Source of the DNA: Rhodococcus opacus B4
GTDB taxonomy: Bacteria; Actinomycetota; Actinomycetes; Mycobacteriales; Mycobacteriaceae
Assembly: GCF_000010805.1 (NCBI RefSeq)
Contig: NC_012522.1
Coordinates: 7,812,001-7,876,000, forward strand
Direction of reading: 5' to 3'
DNA: 64,000 bases
The notes beneath the pieces were generated by a model, which saw only the letters and a list, made by a program, of their open reading frames with translations, did no database searches and was not told where the DNA came from. The position numbers and the translations under genes were made by a program. Shown one piece after another: positions 16,645 to 25,070 of this stretch (positions are counted from its first letter, which is position 1; each line of letters opens with the position of its first letter).

Positions 16645-17166
16645 ATGACCACCGTGGAGAATTCGGCGGCCCCCGCCCTGCAGAGTGCACCCCTCCCGCT
16701 GCCCGCGCCCGACGCCGACATCGCGGCGTTCCTCAACCTCGAGGCGCGCCTCGCGGACGAGGCCCGGTACTCCGAGTGGGAACTCCTGTGGGACGACGAC
16801 GCGCTCTACTGGGTCCCCATGCATCCCGACGACGACCCGAAGACCCGGTTGTCGTACATCTACGACAACCGCCGCCGCATCAAGAGCCGGGTGGCGCAGC
16901 TCAATACCGGAAACCGGCATTCGCAGACCCCGCCGTCGGTGATGCGCCGACTGCTCAGCAACTCCGAGGTGCTGGACACCGACGAGGACACCGTGACCGT
17001 CGGATCGAATTTCGCGCTCTTCGAGTACCGCTACTCCCAGCGGGTCTGGGCCGGCCGGGTGATCCACCGTGTGCGCCGCACTCCGGGCGGACTGAAGCTG
17101 GCAGGGAAGACGGTCCACCTCATCAGCGCGGGCGGCCCCGTGGACACACTCGCTTTCCTCATCTGA
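16645..17166 (+). CDS. Ring-hydroxylating dioxygenase, beta subunit
   Basis: 173 residues, the typical size of the small subunit with an NTF2-like cone. The segments ADEARYSEWELLWDDDALYW and YIYDNRRRIKSRVAQL are characteristic. It should form an alpha3beta3 hexamer with the alpha subunit encoded immediately upstream. The ATG at 16645 follows AGGAGAT. The next 108 bp to the ligase carry a triple repeat. Confidence 0.92.
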   Translation: MTTVENSAAPALQSAPLPLPAPDADIAAFLNLEARLADEARYSEWELLWDDDALYWVPMHPDDDPKTRLSYIYDNRRRIKSRVAQLNTGNRHSQTPPSVMRRLLSNSEVLDTDEDTVTVGSNFALFEYRYSQRVWAGRVIHRVRRTPGGLKLAGKTVHLISAGGPVDTLAFLI

Positions 17167-17185
17167 CCGACAACGCACCCCACCG

Positions 17186-17253
17186 TCGAAGGCGCCGCCT
17201 TCCGGCCACATCGAAGGCGCCGCCTTCCGACCACATCGAAGGCGCCGCCTTCC
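17186..17253. repeat. Three tandem 25-bp repeats with hairpin-forming cores
   Basis: The 18-base string TCGAAGGCGCCGCCTTCC occurs three times, at 17186-17203, 17211-17228 and 17236-17253, with 7-base spacers GGCCACA and GACCACA. The period is exactly 25 bp. Each core can fold as GAAGGC-GCC-GCCTTC. The array fills the gap between the dioxygenase beta gene and the ligase gene and could attenuate or stabilise transcription there. Confidence 0.9.
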
Positions 17254-17274
17254 AGAATCAATTTGCGAGGAACA

Positions 17275-18816
17275 GTGCTAGTAGGCGACATCCCACGGAA
17301 CAACGCACGGCGATACCCGAACAAGCCGGCCGTCGTCGAGGGCGATCGAACCCACACGTGGACGACGGTCGACGAACGGGCCCGGCGGTTGGCGAACCAT
17401 CTCCTCGACCAAGGTTTGGCGAAGGGCGACCGTGTCCTCGTCATCGCCCGCAACTGCATCGAATGGCCGGAGATCACCTATGCTCTCGCCAAGTCCGGAC
17501 TCGTCGCGGTGCCGGTGAACATCCGCCTTGCTCCCGACGAACTCGCGCACGTCCGCGACGACTCGGGAGCTCGCGGCGCGATCGTCCACACGGACCAGGT
17601 GGAGCGGTTCGGCGCGGAACTGAACGACCTGGCTCCCGTTCTCGAGATCGGGGGCAGCGTTGCCGGCGCCGAGTACGAGACGGCCCTGCGCGGTGCCCGA
17701 TCCACCGACCCGACTCCGGCGGATCTCACGCCGGACGACATCCAGTTCATTCTCTACACGAGCGGAACGACGGGCCGCTCGAAAGGGGTTGTGAACACGC
17801 ACCGCGGGATGCTCGCCCAGGTCGTGGACACCACTCTCGTCACCGAAGGCGATCGTTCGGACGTCTTTCTCGCCACCACCCCCTTCTTCACCGCAGGTGG
17901 GATGGTGCGCACCCTGTCCTGGACTTACCTGGGGCAGACGATGGTGATCCACCGTCGGTTCGACCCTCAGGCCGTCATCGACGAGATCGAGCGCAGCGGA
18001 GTCACGTTCACCACCTTCATCCCGACGATGCTGCAGCGGACCCTGCGGATCCTGGAGGAGGGACCCGCACGGGACATATCCAGCCTGCGCCGAATCAGTT
18101 ACGGTTCGGCGCCCGTCCCTCCGGGGTTGGCCAAGAAGGCCATGGACATGCTCGGCTGCGACATGCAGCAGCGATACGGTCTGACCGAATGCGGTGGGCA
18201 GGCGACGATCCTGACGCCCCAGGATCACCGGGACATGGTGGCGGGCAAGACCTCGATCCTCACCTCGTGTGGGCAGGAGACACCGATGTGTTCCATCCGC
18301 ATCGTGGACGCCGACGGCAACGAACTCCCTGCAGGTGAAATCGGCGAGATCGTGATCGTGAGTGAAGCGAACGCGGTCGGGTACTGGAACCGCCCGGAGC
18401 AGACGGCCGAGGCGTTCCGCTCCACCGGTCTCTGGTCCGGCGATCTCGGCTACCTCGACGAGGAGCGCTATCTGCACATCACCGGGCGCAAGACCGACAT
18501 GATCATCTCGGGCGGATTCAACGTGTACCCGGCGGAGATCGAGCGGGTCATCGGACACCACACACAGGTCGAGATGGTTGCCGTGGTGGGAATTCCCGAC
18601 CCGGAGTGGGGCGAGACACCGGTCGCGGTGATCGTCCCACGCGATGACGTGGACGAGGACGCCCTCACTGCCGAGCTGACGGCGCTGTGCCGGGCGGAGC
18701 TGGCCGGGTACAAGCAGCCCAGGCGCTTCGTCTACCGCGGCGACTTCCCTCTCGGTCCCGCAGGCAAAATTCTCAAGCGCGTCATCGCCGACGACCTCCG
18801 GGTCTCGGCGGAGTAG
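17275..18816 (+). CDS. AMP-forming acyl-CoA ligase
   Basis: 513 residues, ANL superfamily. It has the P-loop YTSGTTGRSKG, the YGLTECGG motif, SGDLGYLDEE, the hinge GRKTDMIISGGFNVYPAEIE and the C-terminal Lys in PAGKILKR. The predicted role is activation of an aromatic or aliphatic acid to its CoA ester. I chose the GTG at 17275 because GCGAGG lies 4 bp upstream; an in-frame TTG at 17263 lacks a ribosome site. The fused ligase-crotonase gene follows 10 bp after the stop. Confidence 0.9.
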   Translation: MLVGDIPRNNARRYPNKPAVVEGDRTHTWTTVDERARRLANHLLDQGLAKGDRVLVIARNCIEWPEITYALAKSGLVAVPVNIRLAPDELAHVRDDSGARGAIVHTDQVERFGAELNDLAPVLEIGGSVAGAEYETALRGARSTDPTPADLTPDDIQFILYTSGTTGRSKGVVNTHRGMLAQVVDTTLVTEGDRSDVFLATTPFFTAGGMVRTLSWTYLGQTMVIHRRFDPQAVIDEIERSGVTFTTFIPTMLQRTLRILEEGPARDISSLRRISYGSAPVPPGLAKKAMDMLGCDMQQRYGLTECGGQATILTPQDHRDMVAGKTSILTSCGQETPMCSIRIVDADGNELPAGEIGEIVIVSEANAVGYWNRPEQTAEAFRSTGLWSGDLGYLDEERYLHITGRKTDMIISGGFNVYPAEIERVIGHHTQVEMVAVVGIPDPEWGETPVAVIVPRDDVDEDALTAELTALCRAELAGYKQPRRFVYRGDFPLGPAGKILKRVIADDLRVSAE

Positions 18817-18826
18817 GGAGAAGGCC

Positions 18827-21226
18827 ATGGTCAGCGCCCAGAGCGTGGTCGACGCGAGCCGAGTACAGGTGGAATCGATCTGGGAAACGCTGGCGGCGAG
18901 AGCCGCCATCACCCCGTCCGCCGAGTTCGCGGTCGACGAAACGCGGCGTTCCTTCTCCTTCGACGCATTCCGGCGGTTGGCCGAAGGAATCGCGGCGACG
19001 CTCTACACGAAGGGGATTCGGGCCGGGGACGTGGTGTCCTGGCAACTGCCGAACACGGTCGAGACCATGGCTCTGGCCATGGCCCTGTCGCGGCTCGGTG
19101 CGGTGCAGAACCCACTCGTCACGATGTTGCGTGACCCGGAGATCGCGTTCATCAGCGAGCAGGTCGGTTCGCGCCTCCTGATCGTGCCCCGGATGTTCCG
19201 CGGTTACGACTACGCGGACATGGCGGCGCGAGTCGCGGCCGGAAGTGCCCGCGGCCTGCAGGTACTCGTCGTCGACGGGGAATGGGAACTCGGCGACCCG
19301 GCGGTCTTACCACCACCGGCGCATCCCGCGGACCCGGACGACGTGTCGTGGATCTTCTACACCTCCGGTACCACCGCAGCGCCCAAGGGCGTCAAGCACA
19401 CCGACGGAGGCCTCCTCGCGGCAGCGGCGACTTTCGTCACCAACGTCCGGGCCCGTCCGGAGGATCGCTGTGCTGCGCTGGCGCCGGTCGCCCACATCGG
19501 GGGCATCGCACACCTGCTGCACGCGGTGATCGTCGGACACGCTCTCATCGTGAGCGCGACCTTCGTCCCCGAGGAGACGGCGAATCTGCTGATCGAGCAG
19601 AACGTCACCCTGGTGGGTTCTGGTCTCCCGTTCACGAACGAGTACCTTCGCCTCTCCAGTGAACGGGGTGCGGTGCCGCTGTTTCCCCACGCACGGGCCA
19701 CCCTTGCGGGTGGTTCACCGCGACCACGTGCGCAGCACGCCGCGGCGAAGACCGCACTCGGCGGGGTCGGTGTCATCTCGGGCTACGGTATGACCGAATG
19801 CCCCTACATCACCTGGGGTACTCCGGACGACACGGATGAACAGCACGCGGTCTTCGAAGGCTTCCCCGCGGGTGGGGGTGCGCTCCGGATCGTTCGCACC
19901 GACGAGACAGACGCGGCGACCGGTGAGATCGGGGAGATCCGGGTGCGCGGACCGCAGCTGTTCAAGGGCTACGTGGACAGTGCACTGGACGAGGGAACGC
20001 TCGACCGGAACGGATTCTTCCGCACCGGCGACCTGGGCTATGTGGACGCCGACGGTTGCCTCGCGGTCACCGGCCGCATCAAGGACGTCATCGTCCGCAA
20101 GATGGAGAACATCTCGGCGCGTGAAGTCGAGGAAGCCGTCATCGGCCACCCAGCTGTCGCGGACGTCGCGGTGATCGGGGTACCGGACCCGAACAGCGGC
20201 GAGCGGGTGTGTGCCGTGGTGGTGCCGGCGAATCCCGGCCGACCGCCGGCCCTGGAGGACCTGCGGGACTTCCTTCACGAGGTCGGTCTGAACATCCGTA
20301 AGTTCCCGGAGCAGGTCGAGGTGCTCGACGTGCTGCCGCGCAACGCGATGGGAAAAATCGTCAAACCGGAACTACGGAAGCGGTTCGCCTCCGAAGACAG
20401 TTCGCAACCGAGGCCTTCGGAACATACACGAGTGGAGCCGATCGTGACCGAAACCGTGTTCGACACCATCGAATTCGAGATCGCGGACCATATTGCCACC
20501 ATCACCCTGAACCGCCCGGACCAACTGAACTGCTTCAACGAGGCCATGACCCGGGAAATGGCCGCTGTGTGGGCACGGGTGCGGGACGACGACGACATCC
20601 ATGTCGCGGTGGTCCGCGCCAAGGGGGAGCGGGCCTTCTGCACCGGAGTCGATGTCAGTGCACCGCCCTGGTGGACCCACCTGAACCAGTGGAACCAGGA
20701 AGACCCCGGAGTGCTGCTGGGCCCCCGGCAGCACAAGGTGTGGAAGCCGGTTGTCTGCGCGGTGAACGGCATGGCTGCTGGCGGCGCGATGTACTTCGTC
20801 AACGAGTCCGACATCGTGATCTGTTCGGAGGACGCGACCTTCTTCGACCCACATGCAAACGGTGGCAGGGTCTCTGCCCTCGAGCCGATCGGCATGCTGG
20901 CGCGCGGAATCCCCTTCGGGGAGGTTATGCGGTGGGCGCTGCTCGGCAGCGACGAACGCATCACGGCGCACACCGCTCTGCGGGCCGGAATCGTGACAGA
21001 GGTGACCGAACCCGGGCAGTTGTGGGATCGCGCCCACGAACTCGCAACCGAGATCGCAGGGCGGCGCCCCGAGGCAATCCAGGGCACGGTTCGTGCCATC
21101 TGGGAATCCCTCGACATGATGCCGTCGATGGCACTGCGCAACGGCCTGTCCTATACCCAGATCGGAAACAACGGCAGGGACGACGTCGACTCCCGCACCA
21201 ACAAGCGCAAGCCGCGATTCCGCTGA
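18827..21226 (+). CDS. Acyl-CoA ligase fused in frame to a crotonase
   Basis: 799 residues in one uninterrupted frame. Residues 1 to about 525 are an AMP ligase (YTSGTTAAPKG, GYGMTEC, TGDLGYVD, Lys in MGKIVKPEL). After a polar linker, about 545-799 is a crotonase (FCTGVDV, NGMAAGGAM). Both catalytic Glu positions of the crotonase are replaced (GGAMYFV and FFDPHANGG), so it is unlikely to be a classical hydratase. A GTG at 20444 (residue 540) with GGAG six bases before it could also give a separate crotonase. The gene lies between a second ligase and an aldehyde dehydrogenase in the dioxygenase operon. Confidence 0.82.
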   Translation: MVSAQSVVDASRVQVESIWETLAARAAITPSAEFAVDETRRSFSFDAFRRLAEGIAATLYTKGIRAGDVVSWQLPNTVETMALAMALSRLGAVQNPLVTMLRDPEIAFISEQVGSRLLIVPRMFRGYDYADMAARVAAGSARGLQVLVVDGEWELGDPAVLPPPAHPADPDDVSWIFYTSGTTAAPKGVKHTDGGLLAAAATFVTNVRARPEDRCAALAPVAHIGGIAHLLHAVIVGHALIVSATFVPEETANLLIEQNVTLVGSGLPFTNEYLRLSSERGAVPLFPHARATLAGGSPRPRAQHAAAKTALGGVGVISGYGMTECPYITWGTPDDTDEQHAVFEGFPAGGGALRIVRTDETDAATGEIGEIRVRGPQLFKGYVDSALDEGTLDRNGFFRTGDLGYVDADGCLAVTGRIKDVIVRKMENISAREVEEAVIGHPAVADVAVIGVPDPNSGERVCAVVVPANPGRPPALEDLRDFLHEVGLNIRKFPEQVEVLDVLPRNAMGKIVKPELRKRFASEDSSQPRPSEHTRVEPIVTETVFDTIEFEIADHIATITLNRPDQLNCFNEAMTREMAAVWARVRDDDDIHVAVVRAKGERAFCTGVDVSAPPWWTHLNQWNQEDPGVLLGPRQHKVWKPVVCAVNGMAAGGAMYFVNESDIVICSEDATFFDPHANGGRVSALEPIGMLARGIPFGEVMRWALLGSDERITAHTALRAGIVTEVTEPGQLWDRAHELATEIAGRRPEAIQGTVRAIWESLDMMPSMALRNGLSYTQIGNNGRDDVDSRTNKRKPRFR

Positions 21227-21254
21227 ACCTGCCCCACCGAACAAGGAGTGTGCT

Positions 21255-22748
21255 GTGAGCAGCAGCGTCGTTACAGAACAAGTGATCCGGTTTCCGCTGC
21301 TGATCGGCGGCGCCGAGGTGGAAGCCGAGTCGGGCAGAACGTACGACAGCCTCGACCCGTTCACCGGAAGGCCCTGGGCCACGGTGCCCGACGGTGGAGT
21401 GTCGGACGTCGACCGTGCGGTTCGTGCCGCGGGGGAGGCACTGAACGGTCCGTGGGGCCGGATGACCGCGACGGCCCGCGGCAAGCTCATCTGGAAGCTC
21501 GGCGACGTCATCGCCCGGGAGGCTGACAACCTCGCCGAGCTCGAGGTTCGCGACGGTGGAAAGCTGTTGCGGGAGATGGCCGGACAGATGAAGGGCCTGC
21601 CCGAGTACTACTACTATTACGCGGGCATGGCAGACAAGCTCGAGGGCGGTGTCATTCCGACGGACAAGCCCAACTACCTCGTGTACACGAAGCACGAACC
21701 GGTCGGCGTCGTCGGTGCGATCACGCCGTGGAACTCGCCCCTGCTGCTGCTCACCTGGAAGCTCGCCGCGGGACTGGCAGCGGGATGCACGTTCGTCGTC
21801 AAGCCGAGTGACCACACACCCGCGTCGACGCTCGCCTTCGCGCGGCTTTTCGAGGAAGCGGGTTTCCCACCCGGGGTCATCAACGTGGTCACCGGATGGG
21901 GTCCCGAGACCGGCGCCGCTCTCGCATCGCATCCCGGCGTCGACAAGGTGGCCTTCACCGGTTCCACCGGTACGGGCATCAAAGTCGGTCAGGCCGCTCT
22001 GGAGAACATGACCCGGTTCACGCTCGAGCTCGGCGGCAAGTCGGCTCAGGTGGTGTTCCCCGACGCCGACCTGGATGCCGCTGCCAATGGCGTGATTTCG
22101 GGGATCTTCGCTGCGACGGGACAGACCTGCCTCGCCGGGTCGCGTCTGCTCGTACACGAGAGTGTCGCCGAGGAACTGGTGTCGAAGATCGTGGCCCGGG
22201 CATCGACCATCGTCCTCGGGGACCCGCGGGATCCCGCCACCGAGATGGGGCCGGTCTCCAACGAGCCGCAGTTCCGGAAGGTGCTGTCGCACTTCGAGTC
22301 GGCGCGCGAGCAGGGAGCGACCATCGCCTACGGTGCAGAAGCAGTGGAGGAACTCGGCGGCTACTTCGTCAAGCCCACCGTCCTGACCGATGTCACACCG
22401 GACATGCGCGCCGTGGCCGAGGAAGTGTTCGGACCCGTCCTGGTCGTCTCCACGTTCACCGACGAGGACGACGCAGTCGCGGCTGCGAACGGCACGGAGT
22501 TCGGTCTCGCGGGTTCGGTGTGGACCAAGGACGTTCACCGGGCGCATCGGGTGGCAGGCAAGCTGCGTGCCGGCACGATCTGGATCAACGCGTATCGTGC
22601 CGTCGCCCCGAGCGTGCCCTTCGGCGGCATGGGGGCCAGCGGCATCGGCCGCGAGAACGGTATCGACGCCGTCAAGGACTTCACCGAAACCAAGGCGGTG
22701 TGGGTCGAGCTGACCGGCGACACCCGTGACCCCTTCACGCTCGGCTGA
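21255..22748 (+). CDS. NAD(P)-dependent aldehyde dehydrogenase
   Basis: 497 residues, full-length ALDH fold. Catalytic Cys292 sits in ATGQTCLAG, general base Glu258 in LELGGKS, and the TPWNSPLLL and FTGSTGTG nucleotide-binding segments are present. It oxidises an aldehyde to the acid. The start is a GTG with AAGGAG seven bases upstream. It lies 28 bp after the fused ligase-crotonase, which suits aldehyde oxidation followed by CoA activation, or removal of an aldehyde released by retro-aldol cleavage. Confidence 0.92.
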   Translation: MSSSVVTEQVIRFPLLIGGAEVEAESGRTYDSLDPFTGRPWATVPDGGVSDVDRAVRAAGEALNGPWGRMTATARGKLIWKLGDVIAREADNLAELEVRDGGKLLREMAGQMKGLPEYYYYYAGMADKLEGGVIPTDKPNYLVYTKHEPVGVVGAITPWNSPLLLLTWKLAAGLAAGCTFVVKPSDHTPASTLAFARLFEEAGFPPGVINVVTGWGPETGAALASHPGVDKVAFTGSTGTGIKVGQAALENMTRFTLELGGKSAQVVFPDADLDAAANGVISGIFAATGQTCLAGSRLLVHESVAEELVSKIVARASTIVLGDPRDPATEMGPVSNEPQFRKVLSHFESAREQGATIAYGAEAVEELGGYFVKPTVLTDVTPDMRAVAEEVFGPVLVVSTFTDEDDAVAAANGTEFGLAGSVWTKDVHRAHRVAGKLRAGTIWINAYRAVAPSVPFGGMGASGIGRENGIDAVKDFTETKAVWVELTGDTRDPFTLG

Positions 22749-22780
22749 CCCCGCGCATCCCACTATCGAAGGACTGGACA

Positions 22781-23986
22781 GTGTCAGAATCAGGAAAGAT
22801 CGAAGCCGTCATCGTCGCCGGTGCCCGTACACCCATCGCTACGGCGTTCAAGGGCACTCTGCGCGACACCACCGCCATGGAACTCGCCCGCGTCGTACTC
22901 GAAGAAGTGCAGAAGCGCTCCGGGCTCGAGGTGTCGCAGATCGACGACGTCATCCTCGCCGAGTCCAACTACGGCGGCGGCGACATCGCCCGGCACGCGG
23001 CGGTGGTCGCCGGGATGCTCCAGGTGCCCGGACAGGCCGTGAACAGGCACTGCGCAGGCAGCCTCACCGCGATCGGCCACGCCGCCGCTTCCGTGATCGC
23101 GGGAGCGGAACGCGCGGTGATCGCCGGCGGCACCCAGTCGACCTCCACCGGCCCGCTGCAGAAGTTCCGCACTCCCGGGACCGTCGACGAGTTCACCGAC
23201 AAGTGGATGCCGCCGACACACCCGGACTCCGCCGAGGCACCCAACATGGACATGTCGATCACGGTGGGATGGAACACGGCACGCGAGGTCGGTATCACCC
23301 GCGAGGAAATGGATGCCTGGGCACTCAGGTCCCACGAACGGGCGCTCGCCGCAATCGATTCCGGTGCCTTCGCGGACGAGATCGTCCCAGTGCAGGCGCT
23401 CCAGCCGGATGGTTCGGTGGTGGAATTCTCCACCGATGAACATCCGCGCCGCGGTTCGACCGCGGAGAAGCTGGCGAGCCTGAAGGTCCTTCATCCCGAG
23501 ATCGAGGACTTCTCCATCACCGCGGGTAACGCCAGCGGCATAAATGATGCTGCCGCTGCGGTGGCGATCGTGGGCAGCGACCTCGTGGCCGAGGCCGGAC
23601 TCACACCCCTCGCCACCGTGAAGTCCTGGGCGGCGACGGCAGTCGACCCGGCGCGCACCGGACTTGCGGTGCTGGACGTGATCCCCAAGGTGCTGGACCG
23701 GGCCGGAATCTCGATCGCCGATGTGGCCCTGTGGGAGATCAACGAGGCCTTCGCGTCGGTTCCCGTTGCGGCGTGCAAGAAACTCGGGATCGACGAATCG
23801 ATAGTGAACACCGCCGGAAGCGGATGCAGCCTGGGTCACCCGGTGGCCGCCTCGGGCGCGCGGATGGTCGTCACGCTGATGAACGAGCTGCGTCGGCGGG
23901 GTGGCGGTTACGGCGTCGCGGCGATGTGTGCGGGTGGCGGTCAGGCCGGCGCAGTCGTGATCGAAGTTCCGGTCCCGAAAGACTAG
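22781..23986 (+). CDS. Acetyl-CoA acyltransferase (thiolase)
   Basis: 401 residues. Unlike the two other thiolase-fold proteins here, all catalytic elements are present: Cys91 in NRHCAGS, His in SLGHPVAASG and Cys in AAMCAGGGQAG. It should release acetyl-CoA from a 3-oxoacyl-CoA at the end of a beta-oxidation round. The start is a GTG 32 bp after the aldehyde dehydrogenase. A strong hairpin follows its stop. Confidence 0.93.
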   Translation: MSESGKIEAVIVAGARTPIATAFKGTLRDTTAMELARVVLEEVQKRSGLEVSQIDDVILAESNYGGGDIARHAAVVAGMLQVPGQAVNRHCAGSLTAIGHAAASVIAGAERAVIAGGTQSTSTGPLQKFRTPGTVDEFTDKWMPPTHPDSAEAPNMDMSITVGWNTAREVGITREEMDAWALRSHERALAAIDSGAFADEIVPVQALQPDGSVVEFSTDEHPRRGSTAEKLASLKVLHPEIEDFSITAGNASGINDAAAAVAIVGSDLVAEAGLTPLATVKSWAATAVDPARTGLAVLDVIPKVLDRAGISIADVALWEINEAFASVPVAACKKLGIDESIVNTAGSGCSLGHPVAASGARMVVTLMNELRRRGGGYGVAAMCAGGGQAGAVVIEVPVPKD

Positions 23987-24024
23987 AAATGAACACAACT
24001 GTCAGATAAAGTAAGGGAACGGCA

Positions 24025-24061
24025 GCCCGGGCGAGTGGGTACCCAGAGTCCTCGCCCGGGC
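24025..24061 (+). terminator. Strong hairpin after thiolase
   Basis: GCCCGGGCGAG (24025-24035) and CTCGCCCGGGC (24051-24061) form a perfect 11-bp stem with a 15-base loop, 38 bp after the thiolase stop and 60 bp before the next ATG. There is no T-tract, as is common in actinobacteria. It probably terminates or attenuates transcription between thiolase and hydrolase. Confidence 0.6.
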
Positions 24062-24121
24062 CGCCGAGACAAACTCCCGGTGTGGCCCCACGCGGTGCAG
24101 CCCACGAGAAAGGCGGTTCGG

Positions 24122-25066
24122 ATGGAGCTCGACGTAGAGCCTTCGGATGTTCCGGAAACGCTGAGTATCGAGGGGGCGGGGCTTCGACTCTCGGCAGACC
24201 GGTGGAAAAGGTCCGGTGCAAGCGGCAAATACGCTGGCGTAGTCCTACTGTTGCACGGCGGCGGCCAGACGAGGCACTCGTGGCGTCGAACCGGTGAACG
24301 CCTGGCGGCGGCCGGCTGGATCGCGTACGCCGTCGACCTCCGCGGCCACGGCGACAGCGAGTGGGACGAATCCGGAAACTACGGCATGTCGATCATGACC
24401 GAAGACGTCCGTCTAATTATCCAACATGTCAGAAATGAACACGGTGACCTTCCGGTGGCTCTGGTGGGCGCCTCTCTCGGCGGCAAGGTGTCGTTGATCG
24501 CGATCGGTGAGGATTCCGAGCTCGCACAGGCTCTGGTGCTCGTCGACATCGCGGTACGTGTCGAGGTGGCGGGCGGACAGCGGGTCCGGCAGTTCATGAC
24601 GAGCGCACCCGACGGCTTCGGCTCCCTCCAGGAAGCCTCCGCGGCGGTCTCCGCGTACAACCCGCGCCGCCGGCCCTCCGGCAACCTCGAAGGCCTGAAG
24701 AAGAACCTCCGGCTGCGCGACGGTCGCTGGCACTGGCACTGGGATCCCCGCGTCATGTTCAACGACGATGCGGGCTCCCACCCCGATACGCCGGTCAGCG
24801 CAGTCATCTACGAACGTTCGCGCCGGGCGGCACGCAACATCACCTGTCCCGTCCTGCTGGTGCGCGGCAAGGAGTCCGACGTCGTATCCGACGAGGGCGT
24901 CGCGGAGATGCGCGAACTGATCCCGCACGCCCACGTCGTCGACGTCAGGGACGCCGGCCACATGGTGGCCGGCGACGACAACGACATCTTCACCGCGAGC
25001 TTGCTCGGGTACCTCGACCAGTCGATACGGGCTCTGGCCTCGGAATCGGCGAAGGGAAATTGGTAG
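24122..25066 (+). CDS. Alpha/beta hydrolase
   Basis: 314 residues. It has HGGGQTRHSW as oxyanion segment, nucleophile Ser in VGASLGGK, an acid in RGKESDVV and His in DAGHMVAGD. These make a full triad. The ATG at 24122 is preceded by AGAAAGG. The korA gene begins 4 bp after its stop, so the two are co-transcribed. It could be a thioesterase, lactonase or C-C hydrolase; sequence alone does not decide. Confidence 0.82.
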   Translation: MELDVEPSDVPETLSIEGAGLRLSADRWKRSGASGKYAGVVLLLHGGGQTRHSWRRTGERLAAAGWIAYAVDLRGHGDSEWDESGNYGMSIMTEDVRLIIQHVRNEHGDLPVALVGASLGGKVSLIAIGEDSELAQALVLVDIAVRVEVAGGQRVRQFMTSAPDGFGSLQEASAAVSAYNPRRRPSGNLEGLKKNLRLRDGRWHWHWDPRVMFNDDAGSHPDTPVSAVIYERSRRAARNITCPVLLVRGKESDVVSDEGVAEMRELIPHAHVVDVRDAGHMVAGDDNDIFTASLLGYLDQSIRALASESAKGNW

Positions 25067-25070
25067 TCAG

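Noticed and set aside
17186-17253. CRISPR-like array
   Set aside because: The spacers are only 7 bases and nearly identical, the repeats are 18 bases, and no cas gene is present; it is a short tandem repeat.
17278-18912. A 544-codon minus-strand frame opposite the CoA ligase
   Set aside because: It has no recognisable domain and coincides with all ligase motifs on the other strand.
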